A stretch of DNA of 64,000 bases. It comes from Rhodobacterales bacterium (GTDB lineage Bacteria; Pseudomonadota; Alphaproteobacteria; Caulobacterales; Hyphomonadaceae). The notes below the pieces were generated by a model. That model was not told where the DNA came from, did no database searches, and was given only the letters and a program-made list of their open reading frames with translations. The DNA lies in the NCBI GenBank assembly GCA_014763715.1, contig JACXUV010000003.1, positions 111,266 through 175,265 of the forward strand. The letters are read 5' to 3'. Each line of letters begins with the position of its first letter. Positions within the stretch are counted from its first letter, which is position 1. This document shows positions 1-9,123 of the stretch, piece after piece. The translations under genes were made by a program, and so were the position numbers.

Positions 1-743
1 ACACGATCCGGCGTCAGACCGTACATACGCGCAGCTCTCTCCAACTGTGTGCGAGCCGTCCCATCGCCCGCAATGTCCACGCCCCAGCCCTCATGAGCAG
101 CCACGGCCTTCAGCAAAGGCATGATGACCTTGACCCTTGGCCTGTCGAGACGGCTGACAACAAGGATGCGCTTTCGGGGCGGCAGACTCGCCGGCTGCGG
201 CTGAAACACTTCCGTATTGACGCCATTCATAACAACAGACACCCGCTTCAGAGGCGACAGGGCCGCCGCTGCGGCGACCTCCCTCACTTCTTCGGAAACA
301 ACAACAACCTCTTCTGCCGCCGGCAAGATGAACTGCCTCAGCACAAGCATCCAAAGCGCTCCATAGCCCTGCTCCGCAAGGGAAAGAGGACCATGAAGAA
401 ATACGCGGCGCGGGATACCTTGCCTCTCGGCAGCGAGAACAGCCGGAAGTATGGAAGGAAACGGATGTGCCCAGACCTCTGTTACGCCGCGTTCTTGTAT
501 GGTATCGGAAAGTAGCAGGACCATTTCCCTGAGGCGGTCAGGGGTCAATGCCTTGTCAAAAGGCACCCCGAAGACTGCATGATCGTATGCAAGTCCCAGC
601 TCGTCCGCAGCGGCCTTTTCCGAGGCCGTAGCAAGGATAATTTTATAGCCGCGAGATCGAAGATAGCGGAGTTCACCAGCAATTCGTGTCTCCAACCCAC
701 CGTGGTTGAGATTCGCAACACTGATGAGAATTGTTCTGTCCAT
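1..743 (-). CDS. Glycosyltransferase (GT4-like), 3' part cut by the window edge
   Basis: Not in the ORF track because it is open-ended. Manual reverse-strand translation from ATG at 743 is stop-free to base 1: MDRTILISVANLNHGGLETRIAGELRYLRSRGYKIILATASEK...VVVVSEEVREVAAAAALSPLKRVSVVMNGVNTEVFQPQP...RILVVSRLDRPRVKVIMPLLKAV; GT4-type MNGVNTEVF and VVSRLD motifs. Confidence 0.8.
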   Translation of the reverse strand, partial: MDRTILISVANLNHGGLETRIAGELRYLRSRGYKIILATASEKAAADELGLAYDHAVFGVPFDKALTPDRLREMVLLLSDTIQERGVTEVWAHPFPSILPAVLAAERQGIPRRVFLHGPLSLAEQGYGALWMLVLRQFILPAAEEVVVVSEEVREVAAAAALSPLKRVSVVMNGVNTEVFQPQPASLPPRKRILVVSRLDRPRVKVIMPLLKAVAAHEGWGVDIAGDGTARTQLERAARMYGLTPDR

Positions 744-819
744 CAGGGATTTTCTCTCCTATTGAGGTATATTTTCGCGGATATTTGGAACCCATACGGG
801 CGTAAACAAAATCTAATCT

Positions 820-1629
820 ATGATGCAGAGTATAGTCTCCCCCAAAACGTCAGCCTCGATATTCTCGGAGCTGGCCAATGTGATCAAAACCTGGCCCATC
901 TGGTTCCTGATGGGCAATCAGGACATCAAGCTGCGTTACAAGCGGTCGATCATCGGCCCCTTCTGGATCAGCCTGACGCTGGCGGCCTGGATCGCCGGCA
1001 TCTCGATCCTTTATTCGCAGATCCTGAAACAACCCTTCCTCGACTATCTCGTCTTCCTGTCCTGTGGCTTGCTGGCCTGGAACCTGATTTCCGCCGTGAT
1101 CGGCGAAGGCAGCGTTTCGGTCATCGACAATGCCGGCCACCTGCGCAGCGCCCCGATCCCCATAAGCATCTTTGCCGCGCGCGTGATCTACCGGAACATC
1201 GTCGTGTTCCTGCACAACATTCTGGTTGTGGTATGCGTACTCATCTACGCGAAGGTCAAATTGACGCTGGCGTTGTTGTTCCTGCCGGTGGGGCTGGCGA
1301 TGACCTGCATGATCCTGTTCTTCGTCATCTCCGTTACCGGCCCGTTGTGTGCACGGTTCAGGGATCTGCAGCAGATCATTTCCAACATGATGCAGGTGTC
1401 CTTCTTCCTGACACCGATCATCTGGCAACCGGGGCAGATGGGCGGCCGCACGCTGATCACGGGCGCGAACCCCTTCTATCACCTGATTGAACTCATACGT
1501 GCCCCGCTCATGGGCCATCTTCCCGCGAAACAGACGCTTGTCGCCGCGAGCCTCATGTTGCTTGGCAGTTTGGTTGTCGCCCTGATTGTCTGGCAATATA
1601 GTCGCAAACGTATAATTTTCTGGCTTTAG
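820..1629 (+). CDS. ABC-2 type transporter permease, polysaccharide/O-antigen export (Wzm-like)
   Basis: 269 aa multi-spanning protein; KLRYKRSIIGPFWISLTLA is typical of polysaccharide-export ABC permeases; followed by the ATPase gene. Confidence 0.88.
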   Translation: MMQSIVSPKTSASIFSELANVIKTWPIWFLMGNQDIKLRYKRSIIGPFWISLTLAAWIAGISILYSQILKQPFLDYLVFLSCGLLAWNLISAVIGEGSVSVIDNAGHLRSAPIPISIFAARVIYRNIVVFLHNILVVVCVLIYAKVKLTLALLFLPVGLAMTCMILFFVISVTGPLCARFRDLQQIISNMMQVSFFLTPIIWQPGQMGGRTLITGANPFYHLIELIRAPLMGHLPAKQTLVAASLMLLGSLVVALIVWQYSRKRIIFWL

Positions 1630-1636
1630 GTAACCT

Positions 1637-2830
1637 ATGCCGTTCATAAACGTTCAGAATGCGAGCTTTTCGTATCCCATCTACAACGCGAAAAGCCGCT
1701 CGCTCAAGAATGCGGTGTTCGCGGGCCGTGCCGGTGGCCGGCGCGAGACCGGGCCAGGCTCCACCGAACTGGTCCATGCCCTAAACAACATTTCGCTGAA
1801 CCTGAAATCGGGTGACCGCCTGGGCCTCATCGGTCACAACGGAGCCGGTAAATCCACCCTGCTTCGGCTGATGGCTGGCATCGCGCACCCAACAACGGGA
1901 ACGGTTGAGTTCGAGGGCCGGGTCGTTCCCCTGATCAGCCGCGGCCTCGGCATCAATCCGGAGCTCACCGGACGCCAGAACATCGAGCTACCGCTGCGCC
2001 TGTTCGGCGCCTCCACGGCTGAAGTCCAGGAAGCGCACAAGACCGTTCCGGAATTCACCGAGCTGGGTGAGTTCCTCGACCTGCCGGTCCGCACCTATTC
2101 CGACGGCATGCGCGCGCGCCTGTCCTTCGCCATCTGTACGGCACTGCGGGGCGACATCCTTATCCTGGACGAATGGCTGGGCGCCGGCGACGCAGGCTTT
2201 GTCCGTAAGGCCAGCAACCGGCTGAAGACCATGGTGGAGCAATCCGGCATCGTTATCCTCGCCAGCCACACGACGTCCATCCTCCAGCAGAACTGCAACA
2301 AGCTCGCCTGGATGCGCAAAGGGGAAATCATCGCTGTGGGCGACCCCAAGGATGTCTCGGAGGCATATGCAGCCGAGATGCGCCGCTATGGTCAGGCTGG
2401 CGCGAGCGGGAAACCCAACGAAGGGGAAGAGGCCGCCAAGATCCGCCAGGCTTACATTGACGACCAGGTGCGCCTCATGGACGAGGCCTGGTTCGCCAAG
2501 GACTATGCCTCGGCACGCAAGATCGCCGAAATGCTCTACGCCAAGGAAAATGCGGCACGGGCATCCTACCGGCTGGGCACCATCTACTATTATGGGCGCG
2601 GCGCGGAGAAAAACCTGGCGCAGGCGCTGCCCTACTTCCGGCACACTTCCCTGACCGATGACCCGTGGAGCATCTACCATCAGGGACTGATCCTAGCGGA
2701 CAGAAATTATCCGGGTCGTGACGAAGATGTCGCCCGCAACCTGCTTGAGATTGCGATGATGCGGGGTATCCGCGATGCGGCCCAGCCACTGAAAGCGATG
2801 GAAGACCGCAAACTGGCGGTGGCATCCTGA
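1637..2830 (+). CDS. ABC transporter ATP-binding protein, polysaccharide export (Wzt-like), with C-terminal TPR/Sel1-like extension
   Basis: Walker A GHNGAGKSTLLRLMAG, DILILDEWLGAGD; C-terminus contains ASYRLGTIYYYGRGAEKNLAQALPYF (Sel1-like). Confidence 0.9.
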   Translation: MPFINVQNASFSYPIYNAKSRSLKNAVFAGRAGGRRETGPGSTELVHALNNISLNLKSGDRLGLIGHNGAGKSTLLRLMAGIAHPTTGTVEFEGRVVPLISRGLGINPELTGRQNIELPLRLFGASTAEVQEAHKTVPEFTELGEFLDLPVRTYSDGMRARLSFAICTALRGDILILDEWLGAGDAGFVRKASNRLKTMVEQSGIVILASHTTSILQQNCNKLAWMRKGEIIAVGDPKDVSEAYAAEMRRYGQAGASGKPNEGEEAAKIRQAYIDDQVRLMDEAWFAKDYASARKIAEMLYAKENAARASYRLGTIYYYGRGAEKNLAQALPYFRHTSLTDDPWSIYHQGLILADRNYPGRDEDVARNLLEIAMMRGIRDAAQPLKAMEDRKLAVAS

Positions 2831-2853
2831 CGGCGGCAGCATTGCTGCCGCCG
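2831..2853. terminator. Perfect 10-bp stem/3-nt loop hairpin between convergent genes
   Basis: CGGCGGCAGC-ATT-GCTGCCGCCG, directly after the stop codon of the ATPase gene; no U-tract. Confidence 0.5.
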
Positions 2854-2864
2854 CGCGCTGAGCC

Positions 2865-3326
2865 TTATCCGGCCGTGCTTGTGTGATAAGCTTCGATCCC
2901 GTCGCGGATCGACAGGGCCAGCTTCTGCTCCACCCCCGCCAGCATGCGCTGGAGGAGGCCCGGCAAACCCTCAAGGCTCGGACGAATGGACACCAGGGTT
3001 TCGCTGCCCTGATCGACCGCCGTGCCTTTCAGCGAAACCGGCGCAATCTTCGCAAGTTTCCCGTCGCCGGAAAACTGCAGCCCATCGGTGCTCCGTTCGC
3101 TGTTCACAATCAGGTTGAAGGCAAAAATCCCCATCGAGGCATGCAGCTTTCCCTCGAGATGCGAAGACCTGCCGACGCCCTTCTCCGGCGTGACAGGCTC
3201 GAAGACGTCAAAGATTGCCTTGGGGAAAATGGCCTGCCAAACGTCCTGGGAATGCAGGTATTCTTCCAGCTTGTCTGTCGGAACGACCGTCGTCACAACG
3301 CGCGTATTGGGCCCCTGATTCGTCAT
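2865..3326 (-). CDS. Hypothetical protein, possibly SRPBCC/polyketide-cyclase-like
   Basis: ORF 2865..3389; internal start MTNQGPNTRVVTTVV at 3326 avoids overlap with the upstream gene. Family assignment is tentative. Confidence 0.6.
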   Translation of the reverse strand: MTNQGPNTRVVTTVVPTDKLEEYLHSQDVWQAIFPKAIFDVFEPVTPEKGVGRSSHLEGKLHASMGIFAFNLIVNSERSTDGLQFSGDGKLAKIAPVSLKGTAVDQGSETLVSIRPSLEGLPGLLQRMLAGVEQKLALSIRDGIEAYHTSTAG

Positions 3327-3345
3327 CTCTGCAACCTCGCTAGAA

Positions 3346-5361
3346 TTAGGCATAAATGGAGTTTGCTGCAGATACGATGACATTTTCATGCATGGTACCC
3401 TGAACCACAGCAGCGTCCGTCAGGACCAGGCCAACAGTATTCCAGTACTTCCTGGCATCGAACCGTGTAGCACGGATACAGACCCTGACGTTCTTACCGG
3501 CTGCAAATGCACCGCTCACACGAACGTCAATCGAGTACTTCAGCTTCTCTGCATCGAACGAGCAACACAGCTTGCCGTCGACCATGACATCAACCATAAA
3601 GACGTTCCGCGGCGGCGCGACGGAAGAATGGATCTGCAGGATCAGAGTCCAGCTATTGTCGGCAGGCAGGCCCAGATCAGCTACGTCCAGTGAGATGTAC
3701 TTGTAATCCCCGACTTCGGCTGGCCGCGGCTTGTAGATGACCTCAAGCCCCATCGCCGTGCGAGCCATCGCAAAATCGGAGCCCTTGGCACCATCAGTCT
3801 CGTCCCTCACGACGCCCGCCTCAAAATACCGGAGCGGGATCGGGCTACGCATCACATGTGCTAGCCGGCGCGTGACGGCCGGTTCAAACCGCTCCAGCAT
3901 GACGCCGGCGCGTTCCTTCCAGCTGGCGTCCTGAGCGTGCTTCTGAAGGCGCTTCCTGTAGGATGCGTCCCCCTTCTTCTTCAGCGCAGCATCGATTGCG
4001 GCAGAATACTCCTGCACATTGCTGGCGCCGAAGACTTCCTTGTAGGCAACGCACTCTTGCATGTCGGCATTCACGACCACCGGCAAGTTCGCGGCAAAAT
4101 ACTCGAACAGCTTCAGCGGAGACGTCGTCTTGGCGATATTGCCTTCCTTGAAGGGAATCCACGCAATATCGAACGCGTTCAGGAGGCGCGGAACCTCAGG
4201 GTACGGAAAGGCGCCTGGCCAGACCAGATTATCTGCCGCGGGCAGCCTGATTTCCGGATTGTACACAGGGCCGACCATCACAAAGGTCAGGTCCTCACGC
4301 GCTCGCGCCAGGCTCGCAATCGCATCATAGTCCAGCCAGTCCGCCAGGGCGCCGACATATCCTACAATCGGTTTGCCGCCATGCTCGGCCCGGATCCGGT
4401 CAATCTCGGGATGTGAGTCCTTGATGGTTGTGAACCGTTCGATCTCGACGCCATTCGGCGCAAGGGCAATGAAATCCGACGGGAACCTCTGCCTGACCTC
4501 TTCGTGCAGGATGCGCGCGGTCGGCACGACGATGTCGCAATTGTCCGCCGATAGGGCCTCAAACGTCTTCTGCGCCGCACTTGCCCCATCTGCGCCTGAA
4601 ATCGCCGCATCGATGTGATCGACATATTCGTAGACTAGGTAGTGACCGAGGCATCTCCACCGTTTCAGGATCGTCGCGTTGTAGTCATAAGCGGTGCTGT
4701 AGACATCGATGAAACATGGCGGCGCCTTCTGGACGAACTCATTGAAGAAGGCGGTCTGCTTGCAGACAATCAGGTTGTCCCTGATCTCGATGGTCTCGTC
4801 GCCTTTGTCGTAGACCTTGCTGCCGGAAAAATAGACGACCAGCGCGCCCCGCGCGGCCATCTCCGCCGCGATATGTTGCGGCCGCTGGAACAGGGGCACG
4901 TTCCAGTCGATGAAGGGCGGAATCACGAAGACATGCTGCCCCCTGGAAAAGGCGGAATGCACCCGCTCCATGAGGTTGCTGAAATTGATGATCCGGGAAT
5001 TCTCGGACCGGTACAACTCGTTCGGATACTTGAAGACCTGATTGCGCAGGTGGGGGCTCGATCCCAACTGGTCCGCCATTGGCGCGACCATCTGGCCGTC
5101 GAAGTCGAACTCGTCATCTTCAATGGCCAGGGTCAGCGTGCTCGAAACGTCGACATCTTCCGGAATGTCGATTTCAAAGCCGATTGGCATATCGGCATAT
5201 TCGGCATCGACATCCGGCCGCAGGAATGCCGGCTCTGCGACAGCCACCACCTCGCCATCCGCCAGGAGCTGGATCAGAACGGTCCTGTCCTTGTCAAACA
5301 GGTCCACGACCCAGCCCGAGACGATTGAGCGATCGAAGCGATCGACGGCACCCATCAGCAT
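3346..5361 (-). CDS. Modular glycosyltransferase (GT4-like core with N- and C-terminal accessory domains)
   Basis: 671 aa; core VFVIPPFIDWNVPLFQRPQHIAAEMAARG ... LAPNGVEIERF ... IVGYVGALADWLDYDAIASLA ... TSPLKLFEYFAANLPVVV. Confidence 0.85.
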   Translation of the reverse strand: MLMGAVDRFDRSIVSGWVVDLFDKDRTVLIQLLADGEVVAVAEPAFLRPDVDAEYADMPIGFEIDIPEDVDVSSTLTLAIEDDEFDFDGQMVAPMADQLGSSPHLRNQVFKYPNELYRSENSRIINFSNLMERVHSAFSRGQHVFVIPPFIDWNVPLFQRPQHIAAEMAARGALVVYFSGSKVYDKGDETIEIRDNLIVCKQTAFFNEFVQKAPPCFIDVYSTAYDYNATILKRWRCLGHYLVYEYVDHIDAAISGADGASAAQKTFEALSADNCDIVVPTARILHEEVRQRFPSDFIALAPNGVEIERFTTIKDSHPEIDRIRAEHGGKPIVGYVGALADWLDYDAIASLARAREDLTFVMVGPVYNPEIRLPAADNLVWPGAFPYPEVPRLLNAFDIAWIPFKEGNIAKTTSPLKLFEYFAANLPVVVNADMQECVAYKEVFGASNVQEYSAAIDAALKKKGDASYRKRLQKHAQDASWKERAGVMLERFEPAVTRRLAHVMRSPIPLRYFEAGVVRDETDGAKGSDFAMARTAMGLEVIYKPRPAEVGDYKYISLDVADLGLPADNSWTLILQIHSSVAPPRNVFMVDVMVDGKLCCSFDAEKLKYSIDVRVSGAFAAGKNVRVCIRATRFDARKYWNTVGLVLTDAAVVQGTMHENVIVSAANSIYA

Positions 5362-5409
5362 ATCAAATTTCCCAACTTCCTTAGTGACTGTTCTGGCCCG
5401 GCGGCGTGC

Positions 5410-6399
5410 CTACTTCAATTCCTCAAGGACCTGCTGCCGCAACATCCCGAGTTCCTTCTTGGACTCGGCGCGTAGGGCAAAGACTGCGTCACGGTCTACG
5501 CCCGCCATGCCCGGATAGAAACGCTCAGGCAGGGTCTCGTCCGGCGCTACAGCCATGTGCGCCTCGCGGCCGATCCGGTTATAGAAGTGCACGAACTTGT
5601 CGGCGCGGCTGAGTGTGATCGTCGGCACGCCCGACATGTGGCCCACGACGCAGCCATGGAACTTCATGCTGAGCAGCAACTGGCAGCTCTGGATCTCCCG
5701 GGTCAGCTCCTCGATCGTGTTCGCAACCGTGATCGACCGGGGCGTGAACGTGTGCTCGTGCGCCTCGGCAATGTCATCGTCTGCCGTCGGCGCCGTCCCC
5801 AGCGGGATGTGCTTGATACTCCAGCCGGCATCCACCGCCTTCTGCAGGAAGGCGTTGATATTGACCGGATTGAGGTTCTGGTTTGCCCGTGTGATCAGGC
5901 CCAGAACCTTGTTCTGGGGGGAGTTGAACGGGAAATCCATTGCACAGACGATGTCCACGCCGGGATAGACGTCAACGCTCGGACGCAAATGCTTCTTGAT
6001 CCACTCTGCGCTGACCTGGCTGCGGGTATGGATGAATTTCACATTCTCGTGCTGGAAGAAGGCAGCCATCTGTTTGCAGACATTCTCGTCCCATCCGCCC
6101 CATCTAGGCACTTCCACGCCGACAATATAGACCGGCTTGGCTAGGTATTCCTCTTTCCAGTAGAGCGGGCTCAGCATCCACGGTATGATCAGGTCGCCGC
6201 CGCCGATGATGACTGCATCGAACTGTGCGACCCGCTCCTCAACGGACGTCGAGAAATACGGAGCGACGGTCATGTCATGCATTACGTCCACCTCGATATC
6301 CTCATCGCCAGCAAACAGGTCCGCCAGGACCTGCCGAAACAGCTCATCGCCGTAGTTTCCCCACTTGAAATAACCGACAAGACCTATGCGCTTCGTCAC
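5410..6399 (-). CDS. Polysaccharide pyruvyl transferase family protein
   Basis: MTKRIGLVGYFKWGNYGDELFRQVL ... DAVIIGGGDLIIPW ... HTRSQVSAEWIKKHL ... LLSMKFHGCVVGHMSGVPTI, typical CsaB/PS_pyruv_trans pattern. Confidence 0.87.
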   Translation of the reverse strand: MTKRIGLVGYFKWGNYGDELFRQVLADLFAGDEDIEVDVMHDMTVAPYFSTSVEERVAQFDAVIIGGGDLIIPWMLSPLYWKEEYLAKPVYIVGVEVPRWGGWDENVCKQMAAFFQHENVKFIHTRSQVSAEWIKKHLRPSVDVYPGVDIVCAMDFPFNSPQNKVLGLITRANQNLNPVNINAFLQKAVDAGWSIKHIPLGTAPTADDDIAEAHEHTFTPRSITVANTIEELTREIQSCQLLLSMKFHGCVVGHMSGVPTITLSRADKFVHFYNRIGREAHMAVAPDETLPERFYPGMAGVDRDAVFALRAESKKELGMLRQQVLEELK

Positions 6400-6795
6400 C
6401 GGAACTCCTAATCTATGTATAATTGCGGGAGGGACCGAGATTGATTCAACGTCAGACTAAGCGACGGTTCACATGAAATCTCTGATATAAAGCAGCACAT
6501 TCTGGATCCCGTCTCCTGATTTGACTCCGCGATGCCGGAACTTACCTGACTGCGCCGCCTGTTCGTCCCGTGCGCGCGACGCTTGCTGCATCAGTCTTCT
6601 AGAGAGCCCTGAGAGGCGAGGCAACCTGTTTGCGGCACGGCGTCCGGCAACCGTATGGTGCAAAGGCAGGACTGTCGCTCGCACCATCCTGCCATAGCCC
6701 GTTTACAGGGCGCCGCAGCAGACAGTAACCATGCGTGATTTGCCCACCTTGGCGACAGGTCCTATCGGGGCTGGGTAGACTTTCGGAGCCCCAAA

Positions 6796-7956
6796 ATGTC
6801 CCTACCCTTCATCGACCTTCAGGTCCAGCGCAAGCGGATCGAGAACGAACTTAACAGCGCCATTCTCTCCGTTGTCGAAAGCGGACGCTATGTCCTCGGC
6901 CCGGAAGTGACCGAATTGGAGAAACAGCTTGCCGCCTGGTGCGGCGCAAAGCATTCGGTCAGTTGCGCCAATGGCACGGACGCCATCGCTCTGACGCTGA
7001 TGGCGTGGGAAACCGGCCCCGGCGACGCGGTCTTCTGCCCCTCCTTCACCTTCGTTGCGACGGCGCAGGTCGTGCCGTGGACGGGCGCCTCGCCGGTCTT
7101 CGTCGATATCCTGCCCGAAACCTACAATATGGATCCAGCCAGCCTCGAAGCTGCGATTGCCCGCGTGAAGGCGGAAGGCAAGCTGACGCCGAAAGTCGTC
7201 ATCGCGGTGGACCTGTTCGGCCAGCCGGCAGACTATCCGGCCCTCAAGGCGATCTGCGACCGCGAAGGGCTCAAACTCATCTCTGACAATGCGCAGGGCT
7301 TCGGCTGCACCCTGAACGGCAAGGCGACAACCGACTGGGCCGACATCGCGACCACCAGCTTCTTCCCGGCCAAACCCCTCGGCTGCTATGGCGACGGCGG
7401 CGCGGTGGTGACGAATGACGACCGGCTCGCCGAACTCGTCGAATCGCTGCGCGTCTACGGCAAGGTCATGCCGACCGATGCGGCCGAACGCAACTTTCAT
7501 CACGACCCGAAATACCTGTCGCTGCGCCTGGGCATGAACTCCCGCCTCGACACGATCCAGGCCGCCGTCCTGCTGGAGAAGCTGAAGATCTTCGCGGACG
7601 AGATCCAGCTGCGCCAGAAAGTGGCGGGCCGGTATTCCGCAGGCCTGAAGGATCATGTCCGCCGCGTGCCGTACATCATCGAAGGCGGCCAGAGCGTCTG
7701 GGCACAATACGTCATCGAGCATGACAATCGTGACGGTCTGCAGGCGCACCTTTCCAGCCAGGGCATCCCGTCCATGGTCTACTATCCGGTGCCGATCCAC
7801 ATGCAGGACTTTGCCGCAGAATGGGCTCCGCCCGCAGGCAGCCTGCCAGTCACCGAAGCGGCCAGCCAGTATGTCATCGCCCTGCCCATGCACCCCTATC
7901 TCCCGGAAGAAGACCAGGACCGCGTGATCGACGCAGTACGGGCCTTCAACGGCTGA
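6796..7956 (+). CDS. DegT/DnrJ/EryC1/StrS family aminotransferase
   Basis: 386 aa; CANGTDAIALTLMAWETGPGDAVFCPSFTFVATAQVV, DNAQGFG, SFFPAKPLGCYGDGGAVVT. Confidence 0.93.
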   Translation: MSLPFIDLQVQRKRIENELNSAILSVVESGRYVLGPEVTELEKQLAAWCGAKHSVSCANGTDAIALTLMAWETGPGDAVFCPSFTFVATAQVVPWTGASPVFVDILPETYNMDPASLEAAIARVKAEGKLTPKVVIAVDLFGQPADYPALKAICDREGLKLISDNAQGFGCTLNGKATTDWADIATTSFFPAKPLGCYGDGGAVVTNDDRLAELVESLRVYGKVMPTDAAERNFHHDPKYLSLRLGMNSRLDTIQAAVLLEKLKIFADEIQLRQKVAGRYSAGLKDHVRRVPYIIEGGQSVWAQYVIEHDNRDGLQAHLSSQGIPSMVYYPVPIHMQDFAAEWAPPAGSLPVTEAASQYVIALPMHPYLPEEDQDRVIDAVRAFNG

Positions 7957-7968
7957 CACTCAAAGAGC

Positions 7969-8628
7969 ATGAACACAGATCCTTTCGAAGAGATCGTCAT
8001 TGCAGATGCCTGCAGTGCGGCCTTCGACCAATTCTTCGCGATCTATGAGGAGGCGCTACCCGCCGGCGAACGCAAGCCGCGCGAGGCCATCGTCGCACTC
8101 AGCAAGCGGTCGGATTCTGCCATTCTCGGGCTGTCCTGTGACGGACAGGTCGTCGCCTTTGCCATCGTCTTTGCGTCGAACACGGCGCCTGTCGGCCTGC
8201 TCGAATACATGGCCACATCGAAAGCGCTGCGGAATGCGGGGCTGGGCAAGCGACTGTTCGCAATGGCGCTGGCTCGCATGGAGGGCCGGGTGATGCTTGT
8301 GGAGGTCGAATCCGAACGCGAAAAGACAGCCGACACGCCCCTCCGTTTACGCCGCAAGAATTTTTACTGCCGGCTTGGCTGCCAGCAGGTTGAGAAGCTG
8401 GACTATATCATGCCTATGGTCAGCGCAGAGAAGCCGCCTGTGCTGGATCTTCTCTTTCACACCGGCGGGCAGGCGATCACCGTCACGGACACTCTTCTTC
8501 GGACCTGGCTGGAAACAGTCTACACGGAAGTCTACGGACGCCGCATCAACGACAGCAATATCGCCCTGATGCTGCAGCGCCGCGCTGAAGAGATGCGCCA
8601 GAGCGGCGAGGCCAAAGGAAAGGGTTAG
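7969..8628 (+). CDS. GNAT family N-acetyltransferase
   Basis: LEYMATSKALRNAGLGKRLFAMALARME resembles the GNAT acetyl-CoA binding motif. Confidence 0.7.
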   Translation: MNTDPFEEIVIADACSAAFDQFFAIYEEALPAGERKPREAIVALSKRSDSAILGLSCDGQVVAFAIVFASNTAPVGLLEYMATSKALRNAGLGKRLFAMALARMEGRVMLVEVESEREKTADTPLRLRRKNFYCRLGCQQVEKLDYIMPMVSAEKPPVLDLLFHTGGQAITVTDTLLRTWLETVYTEVYGRRINDSNIALMLQRRAEEMRQSGEAKGKG

Positions 8629-9059
8629 GACCGGCCACTCAGCTCGGTCATGACGCGGAACCATCGGTTTGCATCATCGGCTCCGACCACCTCGAAGACA
8701 CGGCCCAGACGCCTGACCTGAGCCCCTGTCAGTTCCGCTTCGAGACGTTTGCCCTTCTCCGTCAGGCACAGGCGTTTGACACGCCGGTCAGCCTCATCGG
8801 CCACAGGGCAGACCAGATTCATTTCGATCAGCTGCCGTAACGGCGCGTTCAGCGCCTGTTTGCTGATCGCCAGCGTCTCCAGAAGCTCGCCAATCTTCAG
8901 ATTCGGATTGCGCTCGATGAAGTAGAGAAGGCGGTGATGCACGCGGTTGAGGCCACGCCTGTCGAGGATCTTGTCGGCATGGGAGGTGAACTCGCGATAG
9001 GCAAAATACATCAGCTCAATCGCGCTGAGCATCCGATCATCTGAATCTGGGTCAACCAT
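8625..9059 (-). CDS. MarR family winged-helix transcriptional regulator
   Basis: HHRLLYFIERNPNLKIGELLETLAISKQALNAPLRQLIEMNLV...DRRVKRLCLTEKGK. Confidence 0.88.
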   Translation of the reverse strand: MVDPDSDDRMLSAIELMYFAYREFTSHADKILDRRGLNRVHHRLLYFIERNPNLKIGELLETLAISKQALNAPLRQLIEMNLVCPVADEADRRVKRLCLTEKGKRLEAELTGAQVRRLGRVFEVVGADDANRWFRVMTELSGRS

Positions 9060-9123
9060 ATTGACTTATAGGCACTCTGAGGAATATTTGTCGATAGGAC
9101 AACATGATTGACGTATCTGGGAG

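Noticed and set aside
579-1490. 303-aa plus-strand ORF
   Set aside because: Overlaps the glycosyltransferase start and the ABC permease in another frame; composition is unnatural.
6469-6687. 72-aa minus-strand ORF in the intergenic region
   Set aside because: No motif or clear ribosome-binding site; kept only as part of the unexplained intergenic region.
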